From Tessaracoccus lapidicaptus (lineage in GTDB: Bacteria; Actinomycetota; Actinomycetes; Propionibacteriales; Propionibacteriaceae), in the NCBI RefSeq assembly GCF_001693815.1, contig NZ_MBQD01000027.1:62001-126000 (forward strand): a stretch of DNA of 64,000 nt, in the 5' to 3' direction. The notes under the pieces were generated by a model. It saw only the letters and a program-made list of their open reading frames with translations, was not told where the DNA came from and did not search any database. Every line of letters begins with the position of its first letter. Within the stretch, counting starts at the first letter, position 1. Both the position numbers and the translations under genes were made by a program. Shown here piece after piece: positions 1-8,092 of this stretch.

Positions 1-1
1 C

Positions 2-1615
2 GCAGACCTCGCCGAAGCTGCCCGGCTGCGGGAGCGCACCGACCCCGACTTCACCGACATCGAAATGCGGCAGGGATTCGCGGCCGCCGACCGCTGGGCC
101 GAGACCCCCCACACCCCGCAACGCCTCGCCCAAGTCACGGCAGCAGCGGCAGGATTCTTCGAATCACAGCTACCCGACTCGTGGAGCCATCACTACTTCA
201 CTCAACGCTTCAGGCAGGATCTCGCCGGCAACCCCCGGTTCCGGATCGGCCACGCCCCAGCAGGCTGGACCTCCATGGTCAGCACTCTGCGGAAGCAGGG
301 ATTCAGCACCGACGAGCTGCTCGCCGCGGGAGTGGCAACCACCACCCGCCAGGGCAACGTGATCGACCGATTCCGCGACCGCGCCATCCTCCCCATCACC
401 CACGAAGGCGTCATCGTCGGGTTCGTCGGCCGTCGGCACCCCGACGCCGACGACGACCACGGCCCCAAATACCTCAACAGCCCCGCCAGCGCGCTGTTCG
501 CCAAACGCGACATCCTTTACGGCCACCACCTCCTCACCTCCGAGGCTGTTCCGGTGATCGTCGAAGGCCCTATCGACGCGATCGCCGTCACCCTCGCAGG
601 CCAAGGCACCTACATCGGCGTCGCACCCCTGGGAACCGCGCTGACCCTGGAGCAAACCCTGCTGCTGCGCGGCGGACCCACACCGCTGATCGCCACCGAC
701 GCCGACAAAGCCGGCCACGTCGCAGCCGAGAACGCATTCTGGCTCCTCGCCCAGCACCGCCTCGACCCACGCCGCCTCATCCTCCCGACGGGCGGGGACC
801 CAGCGCAACTGCTCGAACAGCACGGACCCGACGCCCTCCACCACGCCCTGGCCACAGCCACCACGATCCAGGGCGAACAGATGATCCGCGACCGAGTCAC
901 GTTCCTCACCCCCGCCGACGCCACCCGGCAGATCGCCGAGATCCTCGCCGCCCGCCCACCAGCCACATGGCAGCAACACCTAGCTGCCGTGCCGGAGGAG
1001 CAGACCCAGCAGCTGATGACGTGGATCAACGCCTGGACCACCACCCCGATCATGGCCGCCGACCATGCACGAGAGCAGACGCGTGCGATGCGCCGCCGCC
1101 TCGACCAGACCCCTGCCCAGCGCTGGCAGCGCTGGGCAGATCTCACCGAGATGGCCGCGGTGCCCGAATGGCCGCAACTCGCCGACCGGCTCGACGAACT
1201 CCACCACGCCGGGGCTGACACCACAATGCTGGCGAGACGGCTGGCGAAGGTGCCGGCCGCAGTCGCCGCTGCGACTCTGGCGCACCACCGCCCGGGGTCG
1301 GCGGTGGAGGTCGACTGGCGTCCCTGGGCCGAGCTCGTCAATCCCGGGTTGATGACGGATCAGAGGTGGCAGAGCATGCAGACAGACCTGACCCGGCTAC
1401 AAGCCGCCGGCACCGACCTCGCCGCCCTCGCTGCAGCGATGGCTGATCGCGATCCGGAGACAGTGGCGGTGAGCTTGCGTAACGCGCTACGCAACCACGC
1501 CAGCAAGGTCGGTCTCAATATTGGCGCCGATCAACAAGCTTCACCGGTCACTCGAGCCCAGCTCCGAATCGGCGGGCCCGACGAAACGCCGGGGCGCACG
1601 CCTCCCCAGCGATGA
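2..1615 (+). CDS. Toprim-domain primase-like protein, 5' truncated
   Basis: The frame is open from the left edge (codon at base 2), so the gene starts outside the window; the first methionine inside is at 65. A DnaG-like core is visible: DRAILPITHEG and PKYLNSP, then a Toprim segment with the acidic residue in VIVEGPIDAIAVTL and the D-x-D in IATDADKAGH. The last ~250 residues are Ala- and Arg-rich and unrecognised. Toprim primases of this kind make primers on mobile-element DNA. The gene points away from the conjugation cluster at 35-47 kb, and both could belong to one element. Nothing on the same strand is coupled to it; the next gene is separately promoted. Confidence 0.75.
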   Translation, partial: ADLAEAARLRERTDPDFTDIEMRQGFAAADRWAETPHTPQRLAQVTAAAAGFFESQLPDSWSHHYFTQRFRQDLAGNPRFRIGHAPAGWTSMVSTLRKQGFSTDELLAAGVATTTRQGNVIDRFRDRAILPITHEGVIVGFVGRRHPDADDDHGPKYLNSPASALFAKRDILYGHHLLTSEAVPVIVEGPIDAIAVTLAGQGTYIGVAPLGTALTLEQTLLLRGGPTPLIATDADKAGHVAAENAFWLLAQHRLDPRRLILPTGGDPAQLLEQHGPDALHHALATATTIQGEQMIRDRVTFLTPADATRQIAEILAARPPATWQQHLAAVPEEQTQQLMTWINAWTTTPIMAADHAREQTRAMRRRLDQTPAQRWQRWADLTEMAAVPEWPQLADRLDELHHAGADTTMLARRLAKVPAAVAAATLAHHRPGSAVEVDWRPWAELVNPGLMTDQRWQSMQTDLTRLQAAGTDLAALAAAMADRDPETVAVSLRNALRNHASKVGLNIGADQQASPVTRAQLRIGGPDETPGRTPPQR

Positions 1616-1803
1616 GCCCGCGACTGTATGTAATGCCAGTGTTGGTTGATCGCGCTTGGCACTTGGCGAAAGACGAGGCCCATGGCCCCGGGGGGATCGG
1701 AAGATCGAGTCCGTCACGGAGAGATCGCCCATCAGCAGCAGTCCGCTTCGCAGCTCTCCACCCCCACCCGGCCGTTATGTAACGATTCGATAACGGCGTT
1801 TGC

Positions 1804-1859
1804 GTCAAAGCGTTTGACGTTCTTACGGTGATGCAAACGTTTGACTTCAATCGTTTGAC
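1804..1859 (+). promoter_or_regulatory. cluster of three LacI-type operators
   Basis: Three related palindromes lie in 56 bases: GTCAAA-GCG-TTTGAC (1804-1818), CAAACGTTTG (1834-1843) and TCAATCGTTTGA (1847-1858, imperfect). All share the CAAACG/CGTTTG half-site typical of LacI-family operators. They sit directly upstream of the LacI-family gene and overlap the longer possible start of that gene, so autoregulation is likely. Confidence 0.7.
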
Positions 1860-1872
1860 GAGAGGTATGTCG

Positions 1873-2922
1873 ATGGTGACACTCAAGGACATCGCGGCCC
1901 ATGTCGGGGTCTCGATCTCGGCGGTGTCACTCGTCCTCAACGACCGGGGCGAGGGGCGAGTTCGTCCCGACGTGGCCGTCCGGATCCGGACTGTGGCGGA
2001 TGAGCTCGGGTACGCCCCTAATCTCTTGGCCCGCGGACTCAAGACCAACCAGTCACACATCATCGGGCTGCTGTCGGACCAGGTGGCCTCCGTCCCGTTC
2101 GCGGGCCAGATGCTGGGGGGCGCGCAAGTCAGCGCGGCGGAGGAGGATTTCCTTCTCATCGTCGTCGATACCGCCGGCAACCGGGATCTTGACGGGACCG
2201 CGGTCAAGACCCTCTTGCAGCGCAATATCGAGGCGCTCATCGTCGCCACCGACTTCCATCGGGAGGTGGATCTTCCGATGACGCCCCGAGCCATGCCTGT
2301 GGTAGTCCTCGATGGGCTGCCCAGGGATCGCTCGGCCGTCGCGGACTGGGTGATCCCGGATGAGACGGGCGGGGCGTACGCCGCCACCATCCATCTCATC
2401 CTGGCCGGGCATCGACGGATAGCGTTCTGCAACGTCGAGGACGAGCGGTTCGTGGCCCGCACGCTCCGCCGTGCCGGCTACGAGGCCGCTCTGTCCGCCG
2501 CCGGGCTCACGCCCGACCCCGCTCTGATAGTCGATGCCTCCGATCCCAGCACGGCGGCCGGTCGCGTCCAGGCCCGCCGCCTCCTCTCTACGCACGACCG
2601 GCCCACGGCAGTGTTCTGCTTCTCAGACCAGATCGCCTTCGGCTTCTACCAGGTAGCCCAGGAACTGGGCCTGCGGATTCCCGACGACCTCTCGATCATC
2701 GGCTTCGACGACCAGCCGTTCATAGCCGACAGCCTCCTCCCCGGACTCACCACCGTCCGGCTACCCCACCGCGACATGGGCACCTGGGCGGCACGCCAGG
2801 CGATCGCCCGCCTTCGCGGGGACGCGCCGTCGGGCCCGGTGAGCACCCAGATGCCATGTCCGCTAGTGGAGCGCGCATCCGTCGCTCCCCCCAGCCCCGA
2901 AGGAGGCGCCCCACGCACCTGA
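1873..2922 (+). CDS. LacI-family transcriptional repressor
   Basis: A regulator of 349 residues. The N-terminal helix-turn-helix reads VTLKDIAAHVGVSISAVSLV, followed by the hinge helix (YAPNLLARGLKTNQ) and a periplasmic-binding-protein fold effector domain (GLLSDQVASVPFAGQMLGGA, then FCFSDQIAFGFYQVAQELG and IIGFDDQPFI). Start ATG 1873 is chosen because AGAGG at 1861-1865 is correctly spaced. An upstream GTG (1828) would place an operator inside the coding region and adds non-family residues. The divergence-free layout, with a sugar ABC operon directly downstream, suggests it represses that operon in response to the transported sugar. The inducer is not readable from sequence. Confidence 0.93.
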   Translation: MVTLKDIAAHVGVSISAVSLVLNDRGEGRVRPDVAVRIRTVADELGYAPNLLARGLKTNQSHIIGLLSDQVASVPFAGQMLGGAQVSAAEEDFLLIVVDTAGNRDLDGTAVKTLLQRNIEALIVATDFHREVDLPMTPRAMPVVVLDGLPRDRSAVADWVIPDETGGAYAATIHLILAGHRRIAFCNVEDERFVARTLRRAGYEAALSAAGLTPDPALIVDASDPSTAAGRVQARRLLSTHDRPTAVFCFSDQIAFGFYQVAQELGLRIPDDLSIIGFDDQPFIADSLLPGLTTVRLPHRDMGTWAARQAIARLRGDAPSGPVSTQMPCPLVERASVAPPSPEGGAPRT

Positions 2923-2942
2923 TGCCTTCCCACTGAACAGCT

Positions 2943-2964
2943 TCGCCGTCGCTGACGACGGCGA
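2943..2964 (+). terminator. hairpin after the LacI gene
   Basis: A perfect 9-bp stem (TCGCCGTCG / CGACGGCGA) with a 4-base loop, 20 bases after the repressor stop codon. There is no T-run, which is common for actinobacterial terminators. It would separate the repressor from the transporter genes. Confidence 0.5.
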
Positions 2965-3101
2965 CACCGGCTGAGCGCCACACCACTCAGCCCCTATGAC
3001 GGCGCGCCCATCGCGGCGCCCCTCCGCCCATCCCAGAAGCGCCCCCGTGGCCTTGGTCGACCCTGCCCTCAGGGCGACCCCCTTACCCAAGGAGAAATCC
3101 C

Positions 3102-4415
3102 ATGAGCACACGCTCCCCCCTCCGCCGGCTCGGCGCCCTCGCAGCGGCCGCGGCCCTCAGCACCGTCGCCCTCAGCGCCTGCGGCCAGGACCAGCCCGCC
3201 GACCCCGACGCGCCCCGCACATTCACCATCCTCCAGTACGAGGACCCTAATAGCCCCCAGGCCCAGGGGTGGAAGAAGGCGGTGGAATTGTTCGAGGCCG
3301 AGCACCCCAACGTCACCGTCGACTTCCAACAGACGAGCTTCGACGCCATGCGGCAGAACGCGAAGATCACCCTGTCCGGCAACGATGTCCCGGACGTCAT
3401 CGAGTTCAACAAGGGCAACGCCGATGGCGGCCAGCTCGCCGGTCAGGGCCTCCTCGAGCCGCTCACCGAGCAGGTCGAGGAGCGCGGCTGGGACGAGAAG
3501 GTGACCGGCTCCATGGCCGCCTTCGCCCAGTACGACGAGAACGGCATGGCAGGCTCGGGCGACTGGTACGGCATCCCCAACATCGGCGAGTTCGTCATGC
3601 TCTACTACAACAAGGAACTGTTCGCCGAGGCTGGCATCACCGAGGTCCCCACCACCCTGGAGGATTTCGAGGCCGCGATGGATCAGCTGATGGCCGCCGG
3701 CATCCTGCCGATCTCCAGTTCCGCCAATACCAGTCAGGGCTTCAACCAGATGTGGGTGTGGTACTCGCTGGTCTCCGCGGAGGCGTCGCGGGACCAGATC
3801 GACGACTTCATGTTCGTGCGCAACCCCGTCGACTTCAGCGCCGCGCCGTGGGGCACTGGTACGGCCCGCTTCCAGGAGTGGATCGACAAGGGCTACGTCG
3901 GCGACCAGCTGGGCGGGCTGTCCTTCGAGCAGGCCATCGTCAATTTCCTCAGCGGCGACGCCGCCATGGTGATGTGGAATGACCCGCAGTTCGCGCGGAT
4001 CAGCAACGATGCGCAGTTCGACTGGGGCTACTTCACGCTCCCCGGTGCCAACCTGACGATGGGCTCGTCAGGGCATCTGTGGGGCGTCCCGGCCAAGGCC
4101 GAGAACAAGGATCTGGCCTACGACTGGATCGACATCACACTCAGCCAGGAGGTCCAGGACACCATCAGCGCTGCCGGCGGCCTCGCGCTGGCAGGCGACA
4201 CCAGCAAGATCGAGGACGAGGCCTACCGAGGCCTGGCCGAGCGGTTCAACGAGCTGGTCGAGGCCGACACTCTCTCGTTCTACCCCGACTACCCCGTGCC
4301 CGGATTCCTGGACTTCATCCAGAACCACATGCAGGCCATGTCGAACGGCAACGAGACGGCCGACGAGTACATCGCCGCCCTGCAGGAGTTCTACGACGAG
4401 GGCACCCAGTCCTGA
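3102..4415 (+). CDS. sugar ABC transporter substrate-binding lipoprotein
   Basis: A 437-residue family 1 extracellular solute-binding protein. It has a lipoprotein signal (MSTRSPLRRLG, hydrophobic stretch, lipobox LSAC) followed by a binding-protein fold with the recognisable segments NDVPDVIEFNKGNADGGQL and YGIPNIGEFVMLYYNKELF. A good ribosome site (AAGGAGA) precedes ATG 3102. It binds the sugar outside the membrane and delivers it to the two permeases encoded next. No ATPase gene is present here, as is usual for actinobacterial sugar importers that share an MsiK-type ATPase encoded elsewhere. The GH172 enzyme in the operon points to a fructo- or arabinofuranoside as ligand; that is inference. 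Confidence 0.92.
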   Translation: MSTRSPLRRLGALAAAAALSTVALSACGQDQPADPDAPRTFTILQYEDPNSPQAQGWKKAVELFEAEHPNVTVDFQQTSFDAMRQNAKITLSGNDVPDVIEFNKGNADGGQLAGQGLLEPLTEQVEERGWDEKVTGSMAAFAQYDENGMAGSGDWYGIPNIGEFVMLYYNKELFAEAGITEVPTTLEDFEAAMDQLMAAGILPISSSANTSQGFNQMWVWYSLVSAEASRDQIDDFMFVRNPVDFSAAPWGTGTARFQEWIDKGYVGDQLGGLSFEQAIVNFLSGDAAMVMWNDPQFARISNDAQFDWGYFTLPGANLTMGSSGHLWGVPAKAENKDLAYDWIDITLSQEVQDTISAAGGLALAGDTSKIEDEAYRGLAERFNELVEADTLSFYPDYPVPGFLDFIQNHMQAMSNGNETADEYIAALQEFYDEGTQS

Positions 4416-4424
4416 GTGACACCG

Positions 4425-4451
4425 GTCGGGGCGCCCACGCGGCGCCCCGAC
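4425..4451 (+). terminator. intra-operon hairpin between binding-protein and permease genes
   Basis: A perfect 11-bp stem GTCGGGGCGCC / GGCGCCCCGAC with a 5-base loop starts 9 bases after the binding-protein stop. At this place in sugar ABC operons such hairpins usually act as partial terminators or 3'-end stabilisers that let the binding protein be made in excess of the permeases. Confidence 0.6.
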
Positions 4452-4483
4452 CCCACCCGACTCCCCACAGACAGGTCCGTCCC

Positions 4484-5401
4484 ATGCCTCTGACCCGATC
4501 CGTCGCCCGGACATTGCGCCGGCGCGAGCGCTCCTACTGGTGGTACCTGGTGCCGATCGGCATCTCGTTCACCGCCATCGTCCTGCTCCCGTTCGCCATG
4601 AACATCGGCTTCAGCCTCTTCCAGTGGAAGGGCGGTCTGGCCCCGATGCGTTGGTACGGACTCGGCAACTACGTCGACCTGCTGCAGGACGAGCAGTTCT
4701 GGCAGTCCTTCCAGAACTCACTGTTCATGGTCATCGCCATCACGGCCATCCCCACCGCTATCGGCATCCTGCTGGCGGCGATGCTCTTCGACTACCTGGG
4801 CCGGACGTTCGGCTCGCGTGTCGCGTCCTTCCTCCGCGCCACCTACTACCTTCCCCAAATCCTCCCCATCGCGGTGGCCGGCTTCATCTGGAGCTGGATC
4901 CTTGACCCGGCCAACGGCTCGATCAACACGTTCCTCAAGTTGATCGGGGTGGCGAAGCCCCCGGACTGGCTGGGCGATCCCAACCTGGCGATCTACGGCC
5001 TCATGGCCATGCTCGTGTGGCTGCAGCTGGGCTACCCCGTCGTCATCTTCATGGCCGCCCTCTCCCGCGTCAGCCCCGAACTGTACGAGGCGGCCTCCCT
5101 CGACGGTGCCGGCTGGTGGCGCCAGTTTGCCGCCATCACGCTGCCGACGATTCGCCCCGAGATGTTCATCGTGGTCCTTACCGCGACGGTGGCCGCGCTC
5201 AAGGTGTTCGCGCCGGTGCTCATCCTCACCGGCGGGGGTCCCGAGGGCTCAACCGTCGTGCCCTCCTACTACGCCTACCGCAACTTCTTCGAGCTCTCCC
5301 AGGTGGGCTACGGAGCCACCATCGCGACCGTGATGTCGCTTCTCATCTTCGTCATTGCAGCCGTGATGCTCACCTGGCAGCGCCGCAGCGAGCACTCCTG
5401 A
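4484..5401 (+). CDS. sugar ABC transporter permease, MalF/UgpA type
   Basis: A 305-residue inner-membrane permease. About six transmembrane segments begin at YLVPIGISFTAIVLLPFAMN. The cytoplasmic EAA loop is present (YEAASLDGAGWWRQFAAITL), which contacts the ATPase. The frame continues upstream of 4484 only as a shadow of the preceding gene; ATG 4484 gives the family-typical N-terminus. It forms a heterodimer with the product of the next gene to import the sugar bound by the lipoprotein. Confidence 0.92.
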   Translation: MPLTRSVARTLRRRERSYWWYLVPIGISFTAIVLLPFAMNIGFSLFQWKGGLAPMRWYGLGNYVDLLQDEQFWQSFQNSLFMVIAITAIPTAIGILLAAMLFDYLGRTFGSRVASFLRATYYLPQILPIAVAGFIWSWILDPANGSINTFLKLIGVAKPPDWLGDPNLAIYGLMAMLVWLQLGYPVVIFMAALSRVSPELYEAASLDGAGWWRQFAAITLPTIRPEMFIVVLTATVAALKVFAPVLILTGGGPEGSTVVPSYYAYRNFFELSQVGYGATIATVMSLLIFVIAAVMLTWQRRSEHS

Positions 5402-5409
5402 AAGGACCG

Positions 5410-6306
5410 ATGATGACCACCTCCACCACCACCACTCCGGTTGGCGGCCGCCCCGCTGTCGATTCCGCGCCCCGGCGCCGCCGGCGCCACACCCCGATGC
5501 GCTGGGTGGTCCTGGGCGTCGCAGTCCTGGTCTCCGTGATTATGCTCGCGCCGTTCCTGCTCATTGTCCTCAACGCATTCAAGACCAGTGCTGATTACTC
5601 GTCCAACGGCCCCATCGCCTGGCCACAGTCGTTCACAGTCGACGCGTTCCTCCACTACCTGGGACTGGTCAACTTCCCCCGTGCACTATGGAACTCGATC
5701 ATCATCTCCACCGTGGTGGCCTTCGCCGGCGTCGCGCTGGCGCTGGTCAGCTCGTACGGGATCGGCATCGGTCGGGTCAAGGGCAGCGGCCCCATCCTGG
5801 CGGTCCTCCTGCTCGCCACCATGCTCCCGCACGAAGCCCTGATCTACCCCCTGTTCTACGGGGCGCAAGCCACGGGCACGTTCAACACCATCTGGTCTGT
5901 GATCATCGTGTTCACCGTCCTGCAGGCCGCGTTCGGGACCTACCTGCTCGCCAGCGTCATGGGCACGATCCCCAAGGAACTGCTCGACGCGGCCTCCATG
6001 GACGGCGCGACGCGCTGGCAGATCCTCTGGCTCATCATCGTGCCGGTGCTGCGCCCCACACTGTCCGTGCTGTTGGTGTTCTTCTTCATCTGGACCTGGA
6101 ACGAGTTCTACATCCCCGTGGTCCTCCTCGCCGACCAGTCGTCACAGACCGTGCCCATCGCACTGGCCACCCTGCGCGGCCAACACTCCATCGACATCAC
6201 CGTGCTCAACGCGGGCTCGCTGCTGTCCCTGCTGCCGACGCTGGTGTTCTTCCTCATCTTCCAGCGCACCCTCAGCCACGGCGTCACCGCCGGGGCCGTC
6301 AAGTAA
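5410..6306 (+). CDS. sugar ABC transporter permease, MalG/UgpE type
   Basis: A 298-residue permease with six predicted membrane segments, starting around MRWVVLGVAVLVSVIMLAPF after a short basic tail. The EAA loop reads LLDAASMDGATRWQILWLII. AAAGGA at 5401-5406 fits either ATG 5410 or ATG 5413; the second is slightly better spaced. It starts 9 bases after the MalF-type gene and is its partner subunit. It ends before the GH172 gene with a 26-base gap, in one operon. Confidence 0.92.
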   Translation: MMTTSTTTTPVGGRPAVDSAPRRRRRHTPMRWVVLGVAVLVSVIMLAPFLLIVLNAFKTSADYSSNGPIAWPQSFTVDAFLHYLGLVNFPRALWNSIIISTVVAFAGVALALVSSYGIGIGRVKGSGPILAVLLLATMLPHEALIYPLFYGAQATGTFNTIWSVIIVFTVLQAAFGTYLLASVMGTIPKELLDAASMDGATRWQILWLIIVPVLRPTLSVLLVFFFIWTWNEFYIPVVLLADQSSQTVPIALATLRGQHSIDITVLNAGSLLSLLPTLVFFLIFQRTLSHGVTAGAVK

Positions 6307-6332
6307 CCCCTACTCACCCAGAAGGATCACCA

Positions 6333-7430
6333 GTGTTCCACTCCATCTCCATCCCGCAGCCCACGCCCGGCGTGCGCAGCCGCAGCATCAACGCGGAGAA
6401 CCCCACCGGTGCCATCGGCGCCGCCGCCCAGGCCGCGTCGAACCTCGGCCCGGGGCGCAAGGGCTCGGCCTACTACCCCCTCCCCGCGGGCGAGACCCTC
6501 ACGCTCGCCGACATCGAGGGTCCCGGCGTGATCCGCCACATCTGGATCACCGTCGCCGAGACAACCGACGCCGGGCCCTTCGTGCTTCGCGATCTAGTCC
6601 TGCGCGCCTACTGGGACGGCTCCGAACACCCCTCGGTCGAAGTTCCCCTGGGTGACTTCTTCTGCAACGGCTTCGCCACCCGCGCGCTCGTCACCTCCGT
6701 ACCGATCGTTGTAGCCCCCACCCGCGGCATGAACAGCTACTTCCCCATGCCGTTCCGCCAGTCCGCGCGCCTCACCCTGGAGAGCCAGCACGGCGGCGAC
6801 CTTCCCCACGTCTTCTACCAGGTGGACTACACCACCGGCGACGACATCCCAGCCGACGCCGCCTACTTTCACGCGCAATGGAGGCGCTCCAACGGCACCA
6901 CGGCGCTCGGCGAGGACCACGTCATCCTCGACGGCGTGGAAGGGTCGGGCACCTACATCGGCACCTACGTAGCGGTGGCGTCCCTCCAGCGCTACTGGTG
7001 GGGCGAGGGCGAGGTGAAGTTCTTCATCGACGACGACGACCAGTTCCCCACACTCTGCACCACCGGCTTGGAGGACTACGCCGGCGGCGCGTGGGCGTTC
7101 CAGGACGAGCTGCGGGCAGACCCGGAGCCCGAGGTGCTCACCTTCAGCGCCCCCTACTTCGGATACCCCTTCTACTCCGCCCAGGACCGAACCAAGGCCT
7201 CGCCCTTCGCCACCGCCATGCCCCAGATGCACGGCATGTACCGTTGGCACCTGCCCGACCCCATCTTCTTCACCGAGCGGCTGCGCGTCACAGTCCAGCA
7301 GATCGGGGCCTGGGACCACGGCCTGTTCGAGCGCAGCGACGACATCTCCACGACGGCCTACTGGTACCAGACCACACCGCACCAGCCGTTCCCCGGGCTG
7401 CCCTCAGCTCAGGACCGTCGACCCCGATGA
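6333..7430 (+). CDS. GH172 (DUF2961) glycoside hydrolase
   Basis: A 365-residue protein of the DUF2961 family, classified as GH172. Known members are alpha-D-fructofuranosidase, difructose dianhydride I synthase and alpha-D-arabinofuranosidase. Family features include EGPGVIRHIWITV near the N-terminus, VEVPLGDFFCNGF, the central RGMNSYFPMPFRQSARLTLE and the acidic pair region GEGEVKFF ... TGLEDYAGG (Glu225/227 and Glu247), where the catalytic glutamates of the family lie. No signal peptide is seen, so it should act in the cytoplasm on the imported glycan. GTG 6333 is chosen because GAAGGA lies 6 bases upstream. Last gene of the LacI-controlled operon. Confidence 0.88.
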   Translation: MFHSISIPQPTPGVRSRSINAENPTGAIGAAAQAASNLGPGRKGSAYYPLPAGETLTLADIEGPGVIRHIWITVAETTDAGPFVLRDLVLRAYWDGSEHPSVEVPLGDFFCNGFATRALVTSVPIVVAPTRGMNSYFPMPFRQSARLTLESQHGGDLPHVFYQVDYTTGDDIPADAAYFHAQWRRSNGTTALGEDHVILDGVEGSGTYIGTYVAVASLQRYWWGEGEVKFFIDDDDQFPTLCTTGLEDYAGGAWAFQDELRADPEPEVLTFSAPYFGYPFYSAQDRTKASPFATAMPQMHGMYRWHLPDPIFFTERLRVTVQQIGAWDHGLFERSDDISTTAYWYQTTPHQPFPGLPSAQDRRPR

Positions 7431-7587
7431 CGAGGCTGTTGGCGCACGCCGGGACTCTCAGATGAACCGTCTGCCTGCTTAGCTAGGCCTTGCCAAGCGT
7501 GACGTTGCCGCACACTCAGGCGCCCCGGTCACTACCATCAACGCTGGCGGTGAGTGACAAGGTCCGGGCCTTGCCCACCCATCCATC

Positions 7588-7624
7588 GAGCCAAGGTCAC
7601 GGTTGCAGTCCGTGACCTTGGCTC
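7588..7624 (+). terminator. 15-bp perfect hairpin downstream of the GH172 gene
   Basis: Arms GAGCCAAGGTCACGG and its exact complement are separated by 7 bases, 157 bases after the GH172 stop. It could end the sugar operon transcript. The lack of a T-tail and the distance leave other roles, such as a protein-binding site, open. Confidence 0.45.
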
Positions 7625-7869
7625 CGAACTGCCCGCCATCAACTCGAACCGAGTTGTCGTTGGCCGCATCACATTGAGACTCTCGAACGCGGCGAGCAGC
7701 GACGGGTTCATCGTCCGCGACAGCCAGGCCTTCGGGGGCCGGGCGACGACGATCAGCCCGCCCTTGCCGTGGCCTGCGTAATCCGGTCACGCAACTGCTG
7801 GTCGAGGGAGCGTGGCACATAGGGGGGCACCTGATCGTCGGTGACCCAGGAACCCTGACGGAACCCGGT

Positions 7870-7905
7870 TATTACATCTGATTCTCTGGATAATCCGATG
7901 TAATA
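7870..7905. repeat. 36-bp inverted repeat with loxP-like 13-8-13 geometry
   Basis: Arms ATTACATCTGATT (7871-7883) and AATCCGATGTAAT (7892-7904) are complementary with one mismatch around an asymmetric 8-base core (CTCTGGAT); one more base pair extends each arm. The geometry equals that of tyrosine-recombinase crossover sites, but a dimeric repressor site would look similar. No recombinase gene is in the window. Confidence 0.6.
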
Positions 7906-8000
7906 CGCGGGTGGATCTATGTGCGTCAGAGGTAGAGCGGCTTGCCGCCGCCCAGCGAGAACCAATGCCTCGCGGGACTTCCCCGGGTAGGCGATGTGTC

Positions 8001-8017
8001 CTTGACGGAACCTTGAC
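8001..8017 (+). promoter_or_regulatory. tandem CTTGAC box upstream of the beta-propeller gene
   Basis: CTTGAC GGAAC CTTGAC: two identical hexamers, 11-bp period, ending 75 bases before the start codon. It is the cleanest copy of a box found at nine places in the metal island; the spacing is typical for OmpR-family response-regulator dimers. Confidence 0.7.
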
Positions 8018-8092
8018 CGGATGAGCATCGAAAACAGACGAACGAGGCGTCATAGTGGTCCTACATTTCTACATGTTATTAGGAGAAATCAC

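Larger units (their letters stand above)
7431..8000. other. gene-poor stretch between the sugar operon and the metal island
   Basis: No convincing gene in about 570 bases. Short open frames on both strands lack ribosome sites and family resemblance. The stretch holds two palindromic structures, listed separately: a 15-bp perfect hairpin at 7588-7624 and a 36-bp loxP-like palindrome at 7870-7905. It also marks the change from sugar cargo to metal cargo, so it may be a junction. Confidence 0.55.

Noticed and set aside
170-979. Long minus-strand open frame opposite the primase gene
   Set aside because: Gly/Val/Asp-rich composition is the usual shadow of a GC-rich gene; no start site or family motif.
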